From contig DDVH01000022.1 in the NCBI GenBank assembly GCA_002345215.1, positions 1-64,000 of the forward strand: a stretch of 64,000 nucleotides of DNA, in the 5' to 3' direction. Under the pieces are notes generated by a model. That model made no database searches and was not told where the DNA came from. It saw nothing but the letters and a program-made list of their open reading frames with translations. The stretch comes from Anaerolineales bacterium UBA2317. Its GTDB lineage: Bacteria > Chloroflexota > Anaerolineae > Anaerolineales > Villigracilaceae. Both the position numbers and the translations under genes were made by a program. This document shows positions 16,634 to 25,419 of this stretch, piece after piece. Each line of letters begins with the position of its first letter. Positions within the stretch are counted from its first letter, which is position 1.

Positions 16634-17443
16634 ATGACTCAATTAAAACTTCTCGCCGTCTTTGCGCATCCAGATGATGAATCAATGGGATTAGGTGGCA
16701 CGATTGCAAAATACTCTGCCGAAGGCGTGGAGACTCATCTCGTCTGCGCTTCACGCGGAGAAAGAGGCTGGGCTGGTGAACCCAAGCAGAATCCAGGCTT
16801 GAAGCGACTTGGCGAAATCCGCACGAAAGAATTGGAAAATGCTGTCAATATTTTGGGGATGAAGAGTCTTTCTTTCCTTGATTATATTGATGGCGATGTT
16901 GATAAAGCGAATCATGCTGAGGCGATTAAGAAAATAGTCACGCATATTCGTAAAATCAAACCGCAAGTGGTGGTGACGTTTGCTCCCGATGGCGCGTATG
17001 GTCACCCTGACCATATTGCGATTGGACAATTTACCAACGCCGCGGTTGTTTGTGCCGCAGATTCTAGTTATCAAGATAATGAAAATTTTGAATCGCATCG
17101 CGTTTCAAAATTGTATTACATGGTGGATAGCGAAAATTTTATCAATTTGATTGCGCCTTTTATCGGCGATATGACCTTCCCCGTTGATGACCAAATTCGT
17201 GGCGAAGTGCCGTGGAAAGAATGGATGATTACGACGCAGATTGATACTGCTGATTATTGCCGTACTGCATGGAAAGCGATTCAATGTCATCAAAGTCAAT
17301 TAGCGACGTTAGGTGAACTTGCCAATGCACATGAAGATGCGGCAGTGGCAGTGCTTTCAATGCAAGGCACTTTTTTCCGTGCGTTTAGTTTGGTGAATGG
17401 GGGCAGAGAAGTAGAAACGGATTTGTTTGCAGGGTTGAGGTAG
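16634..17443 (+). CDS. PIG-L/LmbE family zinc deacetylase
   Basis: 269 residues. It shows the metal motif FAHPDDESMGLGG near the N-terminus and GAYGHPDHIAIGQ in the middle (AHPDDE plus HPDH). Members de-N-acetylate GlcNAc-type sugars, including mycothiol and bacillithiol precursors or glycans. The acceptor here is unknown, since no thiol biosynthesis partner is nearby. The start is supported by an AAGGAATC Shine-Dalgarno. Confidence 0.9.
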   Translation: MTQLKLLAVFAHPDDESMGLGGTIAKYSAEGVETHLVCASRGERGWAGEPKQNPGLKRLGEIRTKELENAVNILGMKSLSFLDYIDGDVDKANHAEAIKKIVTHIRKIKPQVVVTFAPDGAYGHPDHIAIGQFTNAAVVCAADSSYQDNENFESHRVSKLYYMVDSENFINLIAPFIGDMTFPVDDQIRGEVPWKEWMITTQIDTADYCRTAWKAIQCHQSQLATLGELANAHEDAAVAVLSMQGTFFRAFSLVNGGREVETDLFAGLR

Positions 17444-17474
17444 TTATATAATTGAACACAAAGGAGAATGCAAA

Positions 17475-17978
17475 ATGACTTTATACAATTGGATGCTTTG
17501 GCTACATATTTTGTTCGCTATTTTATTTTTCTTCGCTCATGGGGTTTCGATGGCAACAGCCTTTTTACTGCCCAAAGAAAAGGACGTGAAACGCATGTCA
17601 ATGCTGTTGGATATGCCTGGTATCACCATTCCATTGATGGGAATCAGCATGTTGATTCTTCTCATCACCAGCATTTATATGGGGTACGCTGTGCAATGGT
17701 GGAGCAAAGGCTGGTGGGGACTATCCACCTTAATTTTCTTTTTGATGGCTGTATGGATGACATGGTATGGACGTAAATATTACAGTCCCATTCGCAAGGC
17801 ATTGGGTTTGGAATATATGACCGGTATGTCCACTCATAATCCAGCCGATGAAAATAAATCAGTGGATATGGAGGAAGTGCATAGATTGATTGCCAAAACA
17901 AATCCGCATTTGTTGGCGGCGGTTGGATTAGTAGTGTTGGCTGTGTTGTTGTTCTTGATGAGATTTAAGCCGTTTTAG
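17475..17978 (+). CDS. Four-helix membrane protein (DUF2269-like)
   Basis: 167 residues with four transmembrane helices: about 5-28 (LWLHILFAILFFFAHGVSMA), 48-70, 78-100 and 142-162. His and Trp residues in the first helix (WLHILFAILFFFAHG) resemble DUF2269-type proteins, some of which are proposed to bind heme, but no function is established. A strong AAGGAGAATGC Shine-Dalgarno precedes the ATG. Confidence 0.65.
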   Translation: MTLYNWMLWLHILFAILFFFAHGVSMATAFLLPKEKDVKRMSMLLDMPGITIPLMGISMLILLITSIYMGYAVQWWSKGWWGLSTLIFFLMAVWMTWYGRKYYSPIRKALGLEYMTGMSTHNPADENKSVDMEEVHRLIAKTNPHLLAAVGLVVLAVLLFLMRFKPF

Positions 17979-17991
17979 GGTGTTATGACTT

Positions 17992-18024
17992 TTATTTTCC
18001 AAAATTCTTCTTCACCGAAAACTT
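17992..18024 (-). pseudogene. Vestigial 3' end resembling the CpXC gene
   Basis: On the minus strand these bases read KFSVKKNFGK-stop, against KFSMKKNMG-stop at the true end of the CpXC gene at 20399. The nucleotide match is 20 of 21 (18004-18024 versus 20408-20428), same orientation. An in-frame stop lies a few codons upstream, so only this stub remains. Confidence 0.5.
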
Positions 18025-18087
18025 TTGATGCTATTAGGATCTTAGATTAAAATTGTGTTAGCATTAAGTTCATGAAAGGATAGAAAA

Positions 18088-20349
18088 ATGACAAAAATAA
18101 AACAATCTCTGTATCGCTTTTTCTCTTTTGTTATTGTGACTATATTGGTATTGCCGGCTCATGGCAATGTAATGGCTCAAACTTCGCAACAAATTGGAGA
18201 CCAAGAAGAAGTTGTACCTTTGTATCCTGATGTAAGTTGGGAAAATCTAGGCAATGTTCATAATACTATAGAAATAAAGGGTCAGGCACTTGTACTGGAT
18301 GGCACTGCATATCAAGCCTCTGTCAATTTCTCAGAGAAGAAAAATACACTCAAGTTTTATGCGCCGGAATATTTAGAATCGTACGGTTGGATTTTTCGCA
18401 GCGATAAAGGCAATGAATTGCTTTATGAAAACAAAAAGGCTCAATACTTGCTGGTGAAAAATGGGAATTGTTTAGATTCCCAAAATTATTGTATTTATGT
18501 GTGGCAAAGCACACAAGCACAAGCATTTAAATTGCCTATTGCACCAAAAATTGGGCCAGTTGGTTATAACAAAATTTCACCAGCAAATGGTGCTGTTATC
18601 CCATTGCCTAATAGTACTTATCATTTTTTAACTTGGACTGATGCTTTATTACCTGGTTTCCCTGATACTGATGAATATCAATATTGCGTTGACCAGACTA
18701 ATAATAATTTATGTGACGCTGATAATTGGATAGATCGTGAATCTCTTTATTCTGGTGGAACGGAAGAAAATCCAGAATTTAATCTAATAGCAGGGCAAAC
18801 ATACTATTGGCAAGTTAGATCTAAAAATACATTAATATATGCAAATGGCGACGCTTCTGCTTGGTGGTCATTTACTGTTTCCGCAGCTGTAGTTGGGTTT
18901 AATAAGATAACCCCTGTAAACAATTCCATTATTAATAGACCACTTTCAACTTATCGTTTACTCAATTGGGGTGACGCATTTTTAGACGAGGGTGATTATT
19001 ATCAATATTGTATCGATACAACGAATAATAATGCTTGTGATAATGATGCTTGGGTTAATCGAGACTCCCTTTATTCTGGAGGTGATGATGTTGCTGAGGT
19101 TTTTGATTTTCCATTAGTGTATGGGCAAACATACTATTGGCAAGTACGTGCAGTTATTGAAACTGACCCAGATGAGTATACATACGTATATGCTGATAGT
19201 GGTATTTGGTTTAAGTTCACGGTTCAATCTATTTTAGCGGCACCAATGGTCTCTAGTATTGTTCGCTCTGTACCTACAGATTCTTATACAAATGCTGCTT
19301 CAGTAACTTATACTGTTAAATTTACGCAATCTGTAACAGGTGTAGATAGTACAGATTTTGTGTTATCTACACTAGACCCAGTTGGTGGAGTAACAGGAGC
19401 AAGCATTACTTCTGTGGGTGGATCGGGGGATACATATTCCGTAGTAGTTAATACGGGTGCTGGCGGTGGAGGTTTAAGATTAGATTTTATAGATAATGAT
19501 TCGGTTCAAAATTTTCAATCAACTCCTGTCGGTGGAGTTGGCACATCTCCAGGTATTACTATTGGAAACTTTAGTGGACAAGTTTACATGATTCGTAATG
19601 CGGCTTTAGTGAATGCAATATTGCCCACAAGTAGAAATGCAGTGGTAGGTAGCCCAGTGACTATTTTTAGCTCTGTGATTAATATTGGTTCTAATACAGC
19701 AACTAGTGTTACACTTTCACTTAACCCTGCACCGGCTGGTACCTTCACATATTATCAAACCAACTGTGCTACAAATGTAATTATCAGTGTTGCTAACCCA
19801 TCAGTTGATATTCCTGGTGGAAATACAATAGCTTGTTTTTTGCTTTCTTTTACACCTTCCGTGGCTTTTGCGGCTACATCGGTTCATGTTCGAGCTACTG
19901 CAACAAATTCTGCTAGTACTACCTTATTGACGGGTGTTAATACATGGTTATTACGAGCAAACAATGTATCAGTTCCTGATATTATTGCATTAACAACTAC
20001 AACTGATTTTCATCAAGTCCCTTGTTTTGGGCAAAATGTTTTTGCAGTGGCAATGACCAATGTGGGCGTTGCCGCTACAGGTGATATTACCGTCACCGCG
20101 AACACTGGTGGTGTGTCTCTACCAATAAGCGTTTTGATTCAAGAGACCGATCCGGGTACAGGCACTGTAATTGGCGATCACATCTTACAAAACGTATTAG
20201 CAGGACAGAACCGTTCGGTAGCAGTCTTTGTAACATTCCTTGGTTGTATTACATTTGATCCTGCTGTTAACCGCATTTTTATTGAATTTCGGGATGCCTC
20301 TAATAATATCGTTGGTTCTACTTCTACTGCTATATCTACCAATCGATAA
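18088..20349 (+). CDS. Secreted multi-domain Ig-like/CARDB-like surface protein
   Basis: 753 residues. A signal peptide (about 1-30, ends GNVMAQ) is followed by a unique N-terminal domain. Two repeats of about 105 residues come next (GYNKISPANGAVI and GFNKITPVNNSII starts; YCVDQTNNNLCD and YCIDTTNNNACD; TYYWQVR), typical of fibronectin/Ig-like surface modules. A cadherin/Ig-like domain (about 390-480, SYTNAASVTYTVKFTQSV) is followed by CARDB-like beta domains. There is no C-terminal anchor or sorting motif, so it is probably released or held non-covalently. Its base composition is AT-richer than its neighbours and it appears to split the end of a CpXC-type gene, consistent with a recent insertion. 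Confidence 0.8.
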   Translation: MTKIKQSLYRFFSFVIVTILVLPAHGNVMAQTSQQIGDQEEVVPLYPDVSWENLGNVHNTIEIKGQALVLDGTAYQASVNFSEKKNTLKFYAPEYLESYGWIFRSDKGNELLYENKKAQYLLVKNGNCLDSQNYCIYVWQSTQAQAFKLPIAPKIGPVGYNKISPANGAVIPLPNSTYHFLTWTDALLPGFPDTDEYQYCVDQTNNNLCDADNWIDRESLYSGGTEENPEFNLIAGQTYYWQVRSKNTLIYANGDASAWWSFTVSAAVVGFNKITPVNNSIINRPLSTYRLLNWGDAFLDEGDYYQYCIDTTNNNACDNDAWVNRDSLYSGGDDVAEVFDFPLVYGQTYYWQVRAVIETDPDEYTYVYADSGIWFKFTVQSILAAPMVSSIVRSVPTDSYTNAASVTYTVKFTQSVTGVDSTDFVLSTLDPVGGVTGASITSVGGSGDTYSVVVNTGAGGGGLRLDFIDNDSVQNFQSTPVGGVGTSPGITIGNFSGQVYMIRNAALVNAILPTSRNAVVGSPVTIFSSVINIGSNTATSVTLSLNPAPAGTFTYYQTNCATNVIISVANPSVDIPGGNTIACFLLSFTPSVAFAATSVHVRATATNSASTTLLTGVNTWLLRANNVSVPDIIALTTTTDFHQVPCFGQNVFAVAMTNVGVAATGDITVTANTGGVSLPISVLIQETDPGTGTVIGDHILQNVLAGQNRSVAVFVTFLGCITFDPAVNRIFIEFRDASNNIVGSTSTAISTNR

Positions 20350-20368
20350 TGTTACAACTGATTTTTGA

Positions 20369-20400
20369 AACAAATAGCCGCAGTAACGCGGCTATTTGTT
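20369..20400. terminator. Bidirectional terminator
   Basis: AACAAATAGCCGC, a 6-nt loop and GCGGCTATTTGTT lie between the convergent surface-protein and CpXC genes. The second arm overlaps the CpXC stop codon. Confidence 0.8.
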
Positions 20401-21751
20401 ACCCCATATTCTTCTTCATCGAAAACTTCAACGCCACCTTATACACTTCACTTATTTTTTCGCCCATCGCTTTGGCTTCGGGGTTATCAGGCTGTGATTC
20501 CATTTGACTCACTAAATTGCTCATATAATCTAACAACTGTTGAGTAACCATCTCTGGGTTTTGTCCCAAAGCGGATTCAATTGCGGCTTCATCAGGCAAT
20601 TGAATCAATTGTTCAATGAACATCACTTCAGGTGGTGTGCTGGCGGCTTGTAACACTTGAATCATTTTTTGCAACTTGCCCATGCGCGTGTAATCATTTT
20701 TCTCAGAGGCTTGGCGCAACATTTGTTGAGCAAGGTCAACTGAATCTTGTGTAAAGCCTTCTAAATTTTCACGCGTCGCTTTTTCAATGTCATCTTGTGC
20801 TAACAATGTATCCAAAAATTCTTGCGCTTGTTTGTAACGTGCTTCGGCTTGCTTATCCACTTCATTGGTAAAACCCAATAACTTTTCGCGGATGTTTTCC
20901 AAACGAGTTTTTTCTTCGCCACTGGATTTGTCAATTTTTTCAGAAAGCGTTTGAAAGAAAAGATAATCCATCCCTGCCCGAGCAAGTGAAACGTAAGCGC
21001 GGATGCGTGCATCGGTTTTGGACTCTAAGACGAAATCCAGAAGTTTTTCGCGCGTGAGGCTTTGTCCCGCTTCTTGCAAGACGTGTTGAGCGGCTTCTAA
21101 TTCCCCAACAGATTCTTTAAGCTGACGACCATACGCGGTTTCTTCCAGCAATTGAGTTTGAATATCAATCAACGCGCGTGCCATTTGCTCTTGTCCACTT
21201 TGCATGGCGCTTTGCGCAATGCGACTGAACAAAGCAAAAAATTGTTCGTCAATAATTTTTTCATTTTGCTTGATTAATTCCGAACGCACATCTTTAGATG
21301 TAACTTGCATTAGACGTTCTAAAAATTGCACACGGTCTTGTTGTTCTTTGAGCATTTCAGGCGTGATGCCATCTTTGCCTAAAATAGTTTGCAAAAATGA
21401 TTCGTACGTGAGGTTGGCTTGCGGATTTAATAAATAACCTTTGCGTTTTTCAGGTGGCAAATTGTCGGTCACTTTTTTTATCAATGGACCAATAATTTTC
21501 TCCTGCTCATTGACGGGTAACATTAATTCAGATGGAAAAAATGTTAGTAATAACTCTTTATCATTATCGTGATACACAACTGGAGTCGCCAAGCGACCTT
21601 GATAACCACAATGCGGACAACGCGCAAAGTTTGATTGCCCGCTTAATAATCTTTGTTTGGCTTGCGGGTCAGCAGTCACATCAAATAACTGCTCAACATC
21701 CGCAGAAATTAATTGTTTACAACGAGGACATGCAATTTGTGTTTGAGGCAT
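20399..21751 (-). CDS. CpXC-domain protein with long alpha-helical C-terminus
   Basis: 450 residues. The N-terminal CpXC zinc-ribbon-like domain has two CxxC pairs (IACPRCKQL and ARCPHCGYQG). The rest is almost entirely helical and charged, rich in Gln/Glu/Lys, with likely coiled coils. No enzyme motif is visible. CpXC proteins are common in this phylum with unknown function. No signal peptide, so cytoplasmic. It ends in the same terminator as the convergent surface-protein gene, and a stub of a similar 3' end is found 2.4 kb away. Confidence 0.8.
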   Translation of the reverse strand: MPQTQIACPRCKQLISADVEQLFDVTADPQAKQRLLSGQSNFARCPHCGYQGRLATPVVYHDNDKELLLTFFPSELMLPVNEQEKIIGPLIKKVTDNLPPEKRKGYLLNPQANLTYESFLQTILGKDGITPEMLKEQQDRVQFLERLMQVTSKDVRSELIKQNEKIIDEQFFALFSRIAQSAMQSGQEQMARALIDIQTQLLEETAYGRQLKESVGELEAAQHVLQEAGQSLTREKLLDFVLESKTDARIRAYVSLARAGMDYLFFQTLSEKIDKSSGEEKTRLENIREKLLGFTNEVDKQAEARYKQAQEFLDTLLAQDDIEKATRENLEGFTQDSVDLAQQMLRQASEKNDYTRMGKLQKMIQVLQAASTPPEVMFIEQLIQLPDEAAIESALGQNPEMVTQQLLDYMSNLVSQMESQPDNPEAKAMGEKISEVYKVALKFSMKKNMG

Positions 21752-21757
21752 TTAATA

Positions 21758-21792
21758 ATTTCCGATTTGAGATTTTGGATTTACGATTTATT
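21758..21792 (+). repeat. 7-nt-periodic array (ATTTNNN)
   Basis: Five in-phase heptamers: ATTTCCG, ATTTGAG, ATTTTGG, ATTTACG, ATTTATT, directly upstream of the CpXC start. Confidence 0.7.
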
Positions 21793-21815
21793 AATTGAAA
21801 CCACATTATAAACGA

Positions 21816-21850
21816 ATTACGCATCACGGATTACAAATCCATGATGCGTA
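21816..21850 (+). repeat. 7-nt-periodic array that is also a hairpin
   Basis: Heptamers ATTACGC, ATCACGG, ATTACAA, ATCCATG and ATGCGTA. Arms TTACGCATCA and TGATGCGTAA are perfect inverted copies, so the array can fold into a stem of at least 10 bp and may end pepF transcription. Confidence 0.7.
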
Positions 21851-21897
21851 ACTAGAAAACTATCTAACTAGCCAACTAGAAAACTACCCAACCAACT
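21850..21897 (+). repeat. 8-nt-periodic array overlapping the pepF 3' end
   Basis: Six octamers (AACTAGAA, AACTATCT, AACTAGCC, AACTAGAA, AACTACCC, AACCAACT) run from the previous array into the last codons and stop codon of the peptidase gene. Confidence 0.7.
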
Positions 21898-23689
21898 CTT
21901 CTAATCGGTCAATATAACCTTCCATGATGGAGAACGTCTCTTCCACGGCTTTGGGTGTAGATAAATCTACGCCTGCTTTTTTCAACACATTCAAAGCATA
22001 ATCGGATGAACCTGATTTCAAAAAGCCGAGATATTTTTCTGAGGCATTTGGCTCGCCACGCAAAATTTTATTTGCTAGTGCATGTGCGCCTGAAATACCA
22101 GTGGCGTATTGGAAGACATAATAGTCCGCAAATAAGTGACTAAATGTAGACCAAACCATGCCCACACGCGGACGGTCAATTTTTACTTTTGGACCAAAGG
22201 CTTCACTGAACAAATCAGCCATCAAGTTTTGCATTGAGTCGGCGGTGAGAGGTTCTCCGCGCTCGACTCTTTGATGCGTCTCAAGTTCGAAGCGTGCTAA
22301 TGTCGGCATTTGGAAGAAATATCTAAAGAAGTTTCCGCTCACGGCTTCTTCGATTAAGGCAATCAAGAAGTTTTTGTCTTTGATGGTGTTGAGCAAATGT
22401 CCGCGCATCATGGCTTGATTGAAATTGGAGGCTACTTCGGCGACAAATAATGAATAGCCCGAATACACAAACGGCTGATTCTTCCATGACAAATACGAAT
22501 GCATAGAGTGACCCAATTCATGCGCTAGTGTACTCATGCTCCCGACTTCGCCAGTGTATGACATCATAATGAAAGGATGTGTGCCGGGTGAGCCATAAGA
22601 AAACGCGCCATTCATCTTTCCTTGATTAACTGCTGAATCAACCCAACGTTCTTTCAAACAACCTTGTCGAACAGTATCTACATACTCTTTACCAAGCGGA
22701 GCAAGGCTTTCGCAAATCAAATCCACCGCTTTTTCAAATGAAATTTTTGGTTTCTTTTTGACAATCGGAGCCCACATATCAAAGTATTGAATGTCTTTTA
22801 ATTTCAAGGCTTTGCGTTTGATTTCAAAGTAACGATGCCAGACAGGCAATTTCTTTTTGAAAGTATTGATTAAGTTATGAAAGACTTCATCAGGCACGTT
22901 GTTGTTGAACAATGAAGCTGAAAGTGATGATTCAAACTTACGCACACGCATATTGAAAATATTGGCACTAATGGATGTGCTTAAATTTGTTGCCAACGTG
23001 TTTTTGAATTCAATATGTTTGTCGTGATAACTTTCAAAAGCACTTTGGCGTGTTTTTCTATCAGGGTCTTCCATCAAAGCAGAGTGATAATTACCTTGTG
23101 TCACTTCAACTTTTTTACCTTTGCTATTTTTCGCAGGTGCAAATTTGAAGTCTGCATTCACCAACATGCTAGACGAGTTCCCCGGTCCGCTAAATGGGTC
23201 TGCTAACATGCCTAAAATTTCTTCTACTTCTGCCGAGCGGACGTGAGCTTGTTGGCGGAACAAATCATCAAAATTTTGTTTATAAACAGCCAACTTATCA
23301 TTTTCTTTTACCCAAGCATCTAATTTTTCTTTACCGATTTGAATCAATTCTGGGTTTAAGAAAGAAGTTGCCGCCGCAACCTGACCCGCCATGCTGGAGG
23401 CTTTCCCAACCATACCCGCTGAGGCTTGATTGGTGGTATCCACTGCATATTCAAATTGAGCATACATAAACACAGTTTGCGCACGGCTGATTAAATCTTC
23501 AATGGCTTTAATGCCTTCTAAAAGTTTCGCAGGACCTTCACTTAATGTACCCTCAAATTTTTTTACATTTGGCACATCATCCAAAACAGCTTTGAGCGCG
23601 GCTTCCCAATCTTTTGGGGTTTTGAACACACTTTCTTTGTTCCATGTATATTTTTTGTTGACCTTTTTTCGTGGAGGAATATTGGGCAT
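21884..23689 (-). CDS. pepF: M3 family oligoendopeptidase F-type peptidase
   Basis: 601 residues, the family length. The zinc motif is HELGHSMHSYLS (HExxH) with the downstream Glu in FVAEVASNFN. Other family signatures are MNGAFSYGSPGTHPFIMM and the C-terminal SSDYALNVLKKAGVDL. It is cytoplasmic (no signal peptide), predicted to cut oligopeptides of roughly 7-17 residues and so recycle peptides. The start has a Shine-Dalgarno AAGGA. The stop codon and last codons lie in an octamer-periodic array. Confidence 0.93.
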   Translation of the reverse strand: MPNIPPRKKVNKKYTWNKESVFKTPKDWEAALKAVLDDVPNVKKFEGTLSEGPAKLLEGIKAIEDLISRAQTVFMYAQFEYAVDTTNQASAGMVGKASSMAGQVAAATSFLNPELIQIGKEKLDAWVKENDKLAVYKQNFDDLFRQQAHVRSAEVEEILGMLADPFSGPGNSSSMLVNADFKFAPAKNSKGKKVEVTQGNYHSALMEDPDRKTRQSAFESYHDKHIEFKNTLATNLSTSISANIFNMRVRKFESSLSASLFNNNVPDEVFHNLINTFKKKLPVWHRYFEIKRKALKLKDIQYFDMWAPIVKKKPKISFEKAVDLICESLAPLGKEYVDTVRQGCLKERWVDSAVNQGKMNGAFSYGSPGTHPFIMMSYTGEVGSMSTLAHELGHSMHSYLSWKNQPFVYSGYSLFVAEVASNFNQAMMRGHLLNTIKDKNFLIALIEEAVSGNFFRYFFQMPTLARFELETHQRVERGEPLTADSMQNLMADLFSEAFGPKVKIDRPRVGMVWSTFSHLFADYYVFQYATGISGAHALANKILRGEPNASEKYLGFLKSGSSDYALNVLKKAGVDLSTPKAVEETFSIMEGYIDRLEELVG

Positions 23690-23828
23690 GAGTTTATCCT
23701 TTTAATTTTGGATTGCAGGAGCTTGTTACTGCTTATGCAATGGCAAGCCATTACATTCCATATATTTTGTTAAACTAATTGTACCTTTTTCTAAATTTCT
23801 TTGGGGAGGTTCGCCAGAAGGGTTTAAA

Positions 23829-25379
23829 TCAACGCGGAAGTGAAAAACATATCCGCGCGCCAGAACCAACTGTCGCGTCCGCCCAGATGCGCCCGCCGTG
23901 TGCTTCCACAATTGCACGCGCCAAGTAAAGTCCCAACCCTGCGCCTTTCGTCTGTTTCACGGCAGAAGTCGAACGATAAAACCTATCAAAAATATGCGGA
24001 ATATCTCTATTATCAATCCCAGGTCCTTGGTCACTCACGCAAACGATAACTTGGTCAGAAGTGACTGAGCCGCTAATTTTGATTTCACCCTCACTCGCAT
24101 ATTTCAACGCATTTGAAACAAGATTTGAAACCACTTGCTCCAAACGATTTTCATCACCGAGAATGACAGGAAAATTTTCAGGAAAGTCTGTGATGATTTT
24201 ATGCTTTGGCGATTGAGCAGAAAAACGCGCCTCGACTCTTAACGCCAAATTGGGCAATGAAACGTCAGCATGATTCAAGCTCAAGCCGCCTGCTTGTAAA
24301 CGTGAAGCATCTAACAAATCATCCACCATTTTAGACAATCTATCTGCCTCTTCTTCAATCACGGCTAATGAATCATTGATAGTGCGTTTATCCCACTTGG
24401 CATCATCTCGGCGCAAAGTTGAAGCGTAGCCTTTAATCAAAGCCACAGGCGTGCGTAATTCATGGCTCACAATTGAAATGAAAGTTGCTTTAATTTCATC
24501 TGCAGTTCTGAAGTGTGTAATATCGCGCACGCTCAAAATCACATTGCGAATTTTGCCTTCTTCAGAAATTAATGGCGCGTATGTAATTCCAACAGGGATG
24601 GGTTGTAAGGATGGTCTTTCTAAATCACCTTCTACATATAAGGTGGCATTGGGTGTGAGGGGCCAGCCATTTACAACCGATTCTTCCAATGTGTTGCCAT
24701 GCGGTTCTTTCTTCCATTTAATAATTTCGTTATGTGGTTTGTTTGTAATTTCTTCATGGCTTAAGCCATATAATTTTGTAAAGGCTTGATTACATCGTTC
24801 GATATTCATTTCTGAATTTAAAATCAAAATTCCATCGGCGGCAGATTCTAATAAGGCATCTAATCTTTGCTTTTCATACGAAACCTGACCATACAGTTGC
24901 GCATTGACCACGGCAATGGCGGCTTGGTCTGCAAAAGATTGCAAAAGGATTTTGTCATTCGGTGTGAATGTATCCGGATAATTTCTGAAAATAAAAATTA
25001 CACCAATCACTTGTCCACGTGTGGCGAGGGGTAAACCTGTTCCATTTAACAAACCCATGCTCGCGGTATAGGTCAGTTCTTTTAACATGCGGTTGAGTTC
25101 GCTTACATCTAACTCACGTACTTTTTCTTCTGCTAATAATGGAGATAAATAAGAAAGAAAAGCAGGTGCGATGCCATGTGCGGCAACAACTTTCCAACCG
25201 TCCGCATGTTTGAGCGCGATAATCCCTGCCTGCCCTGCTAACATTTCAATAGAGACTCGTAAAATGCGTGCCAGCAGTTTTTCCAAATCCAATTCTTGCG
25301 TTAAGAGACGAGAAATCTCCAGTAGATAATCTCTCTGCCGAACGCGAAAATCGGGTAACATTGAAGGAACAATGGACAT
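23829..25379 (-). CDS. Soluble GAF-PAS sensor histidine kinase
   Basis: 516 residues without membrane segments. GAF domain at about 20-160, PAS at about 175-290 (AADGILILNSEMNIERCN), HisKA with intact H-box FISIVSHELRTPVALIKGY, and HATPase_c with NLVSNALKYA, DQGPGI and GAGLGLYLARAIVEAHGG. The H-box here is complete, unlike the kinase at 3.4-5.7 kb. It is cytoplasmic, so it senses an internal ligand or redox state. No response regulator gene is adjacent. Confidence 0.93.
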   Translation of the reverse strand: MSIVPSMLPDFRVRQRDYLLEISRLLTQELDLEKLLARILRVSIEMLAGQAGIIALKHADGWKVVAAHGIAPAFLSYLSPLLAEEKVRELDVSELNRMLKELTYTASMGLLNGTGLPLATRGQVIGVIFIFRNYPDTFTPNDKILLQSFADQAAIAVVNAQLYGQVSYEKQRLDALLESAADGILILNSEMNIERCNQAFTKLYGLSHEEITNKPHNEIIKWKKEPHGNTLEESVVNGWPLTPNATLYVEGDLERPSLQPIPVGITYAPLISEEGKIRNVILSVRDITHFRTADEIKATFISIVSHELRTPVALIKGYASTLRRDDAKWDKRTINDSLAVIEEEADRLSKMVDDLLDASRLQAGGLSLNHADVSLPNLALRVEARFSAQSPKHKIITDFPENFPVILGDENRLEQVVSNLVSNALKYASEGEIKISGSVTSDQVIVCVSDQGPGIDNRDIPHIFDRFYRSTSAVKQTKGAGLGLYLARAIVEAHGGRIWADATVGSGARICFSLPR

Positions 25380-25385
25380 GGGATT

Positions 25386-25391
25386 ATTTTA
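25386..25391 (-). promoter_or_regulatory. -10 box of the GAF-PAS kinase, leaderless
   Basis: Minus-strand TAAAAT lies 6 nt before the ATG at 25379. No Shine-Dalgarno and no clear -35. Confidence 0.4.
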
Positions 25392-25419
25392 TCACTTTGG
25401 CAAAAGGCGAAGATATTTT

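Noticed and set aside
17475..17776. Overlapping plus-strand frame starting near 17468
   Set aside because: The 17475 frame has a strong Shine-Dalgarno and four clear transmembrane helices; the other is a shadow.
21816..21897. CRISPR array
   Set aside because: Units are 7-8 nt without unique spacers and no cas gene is in the window.
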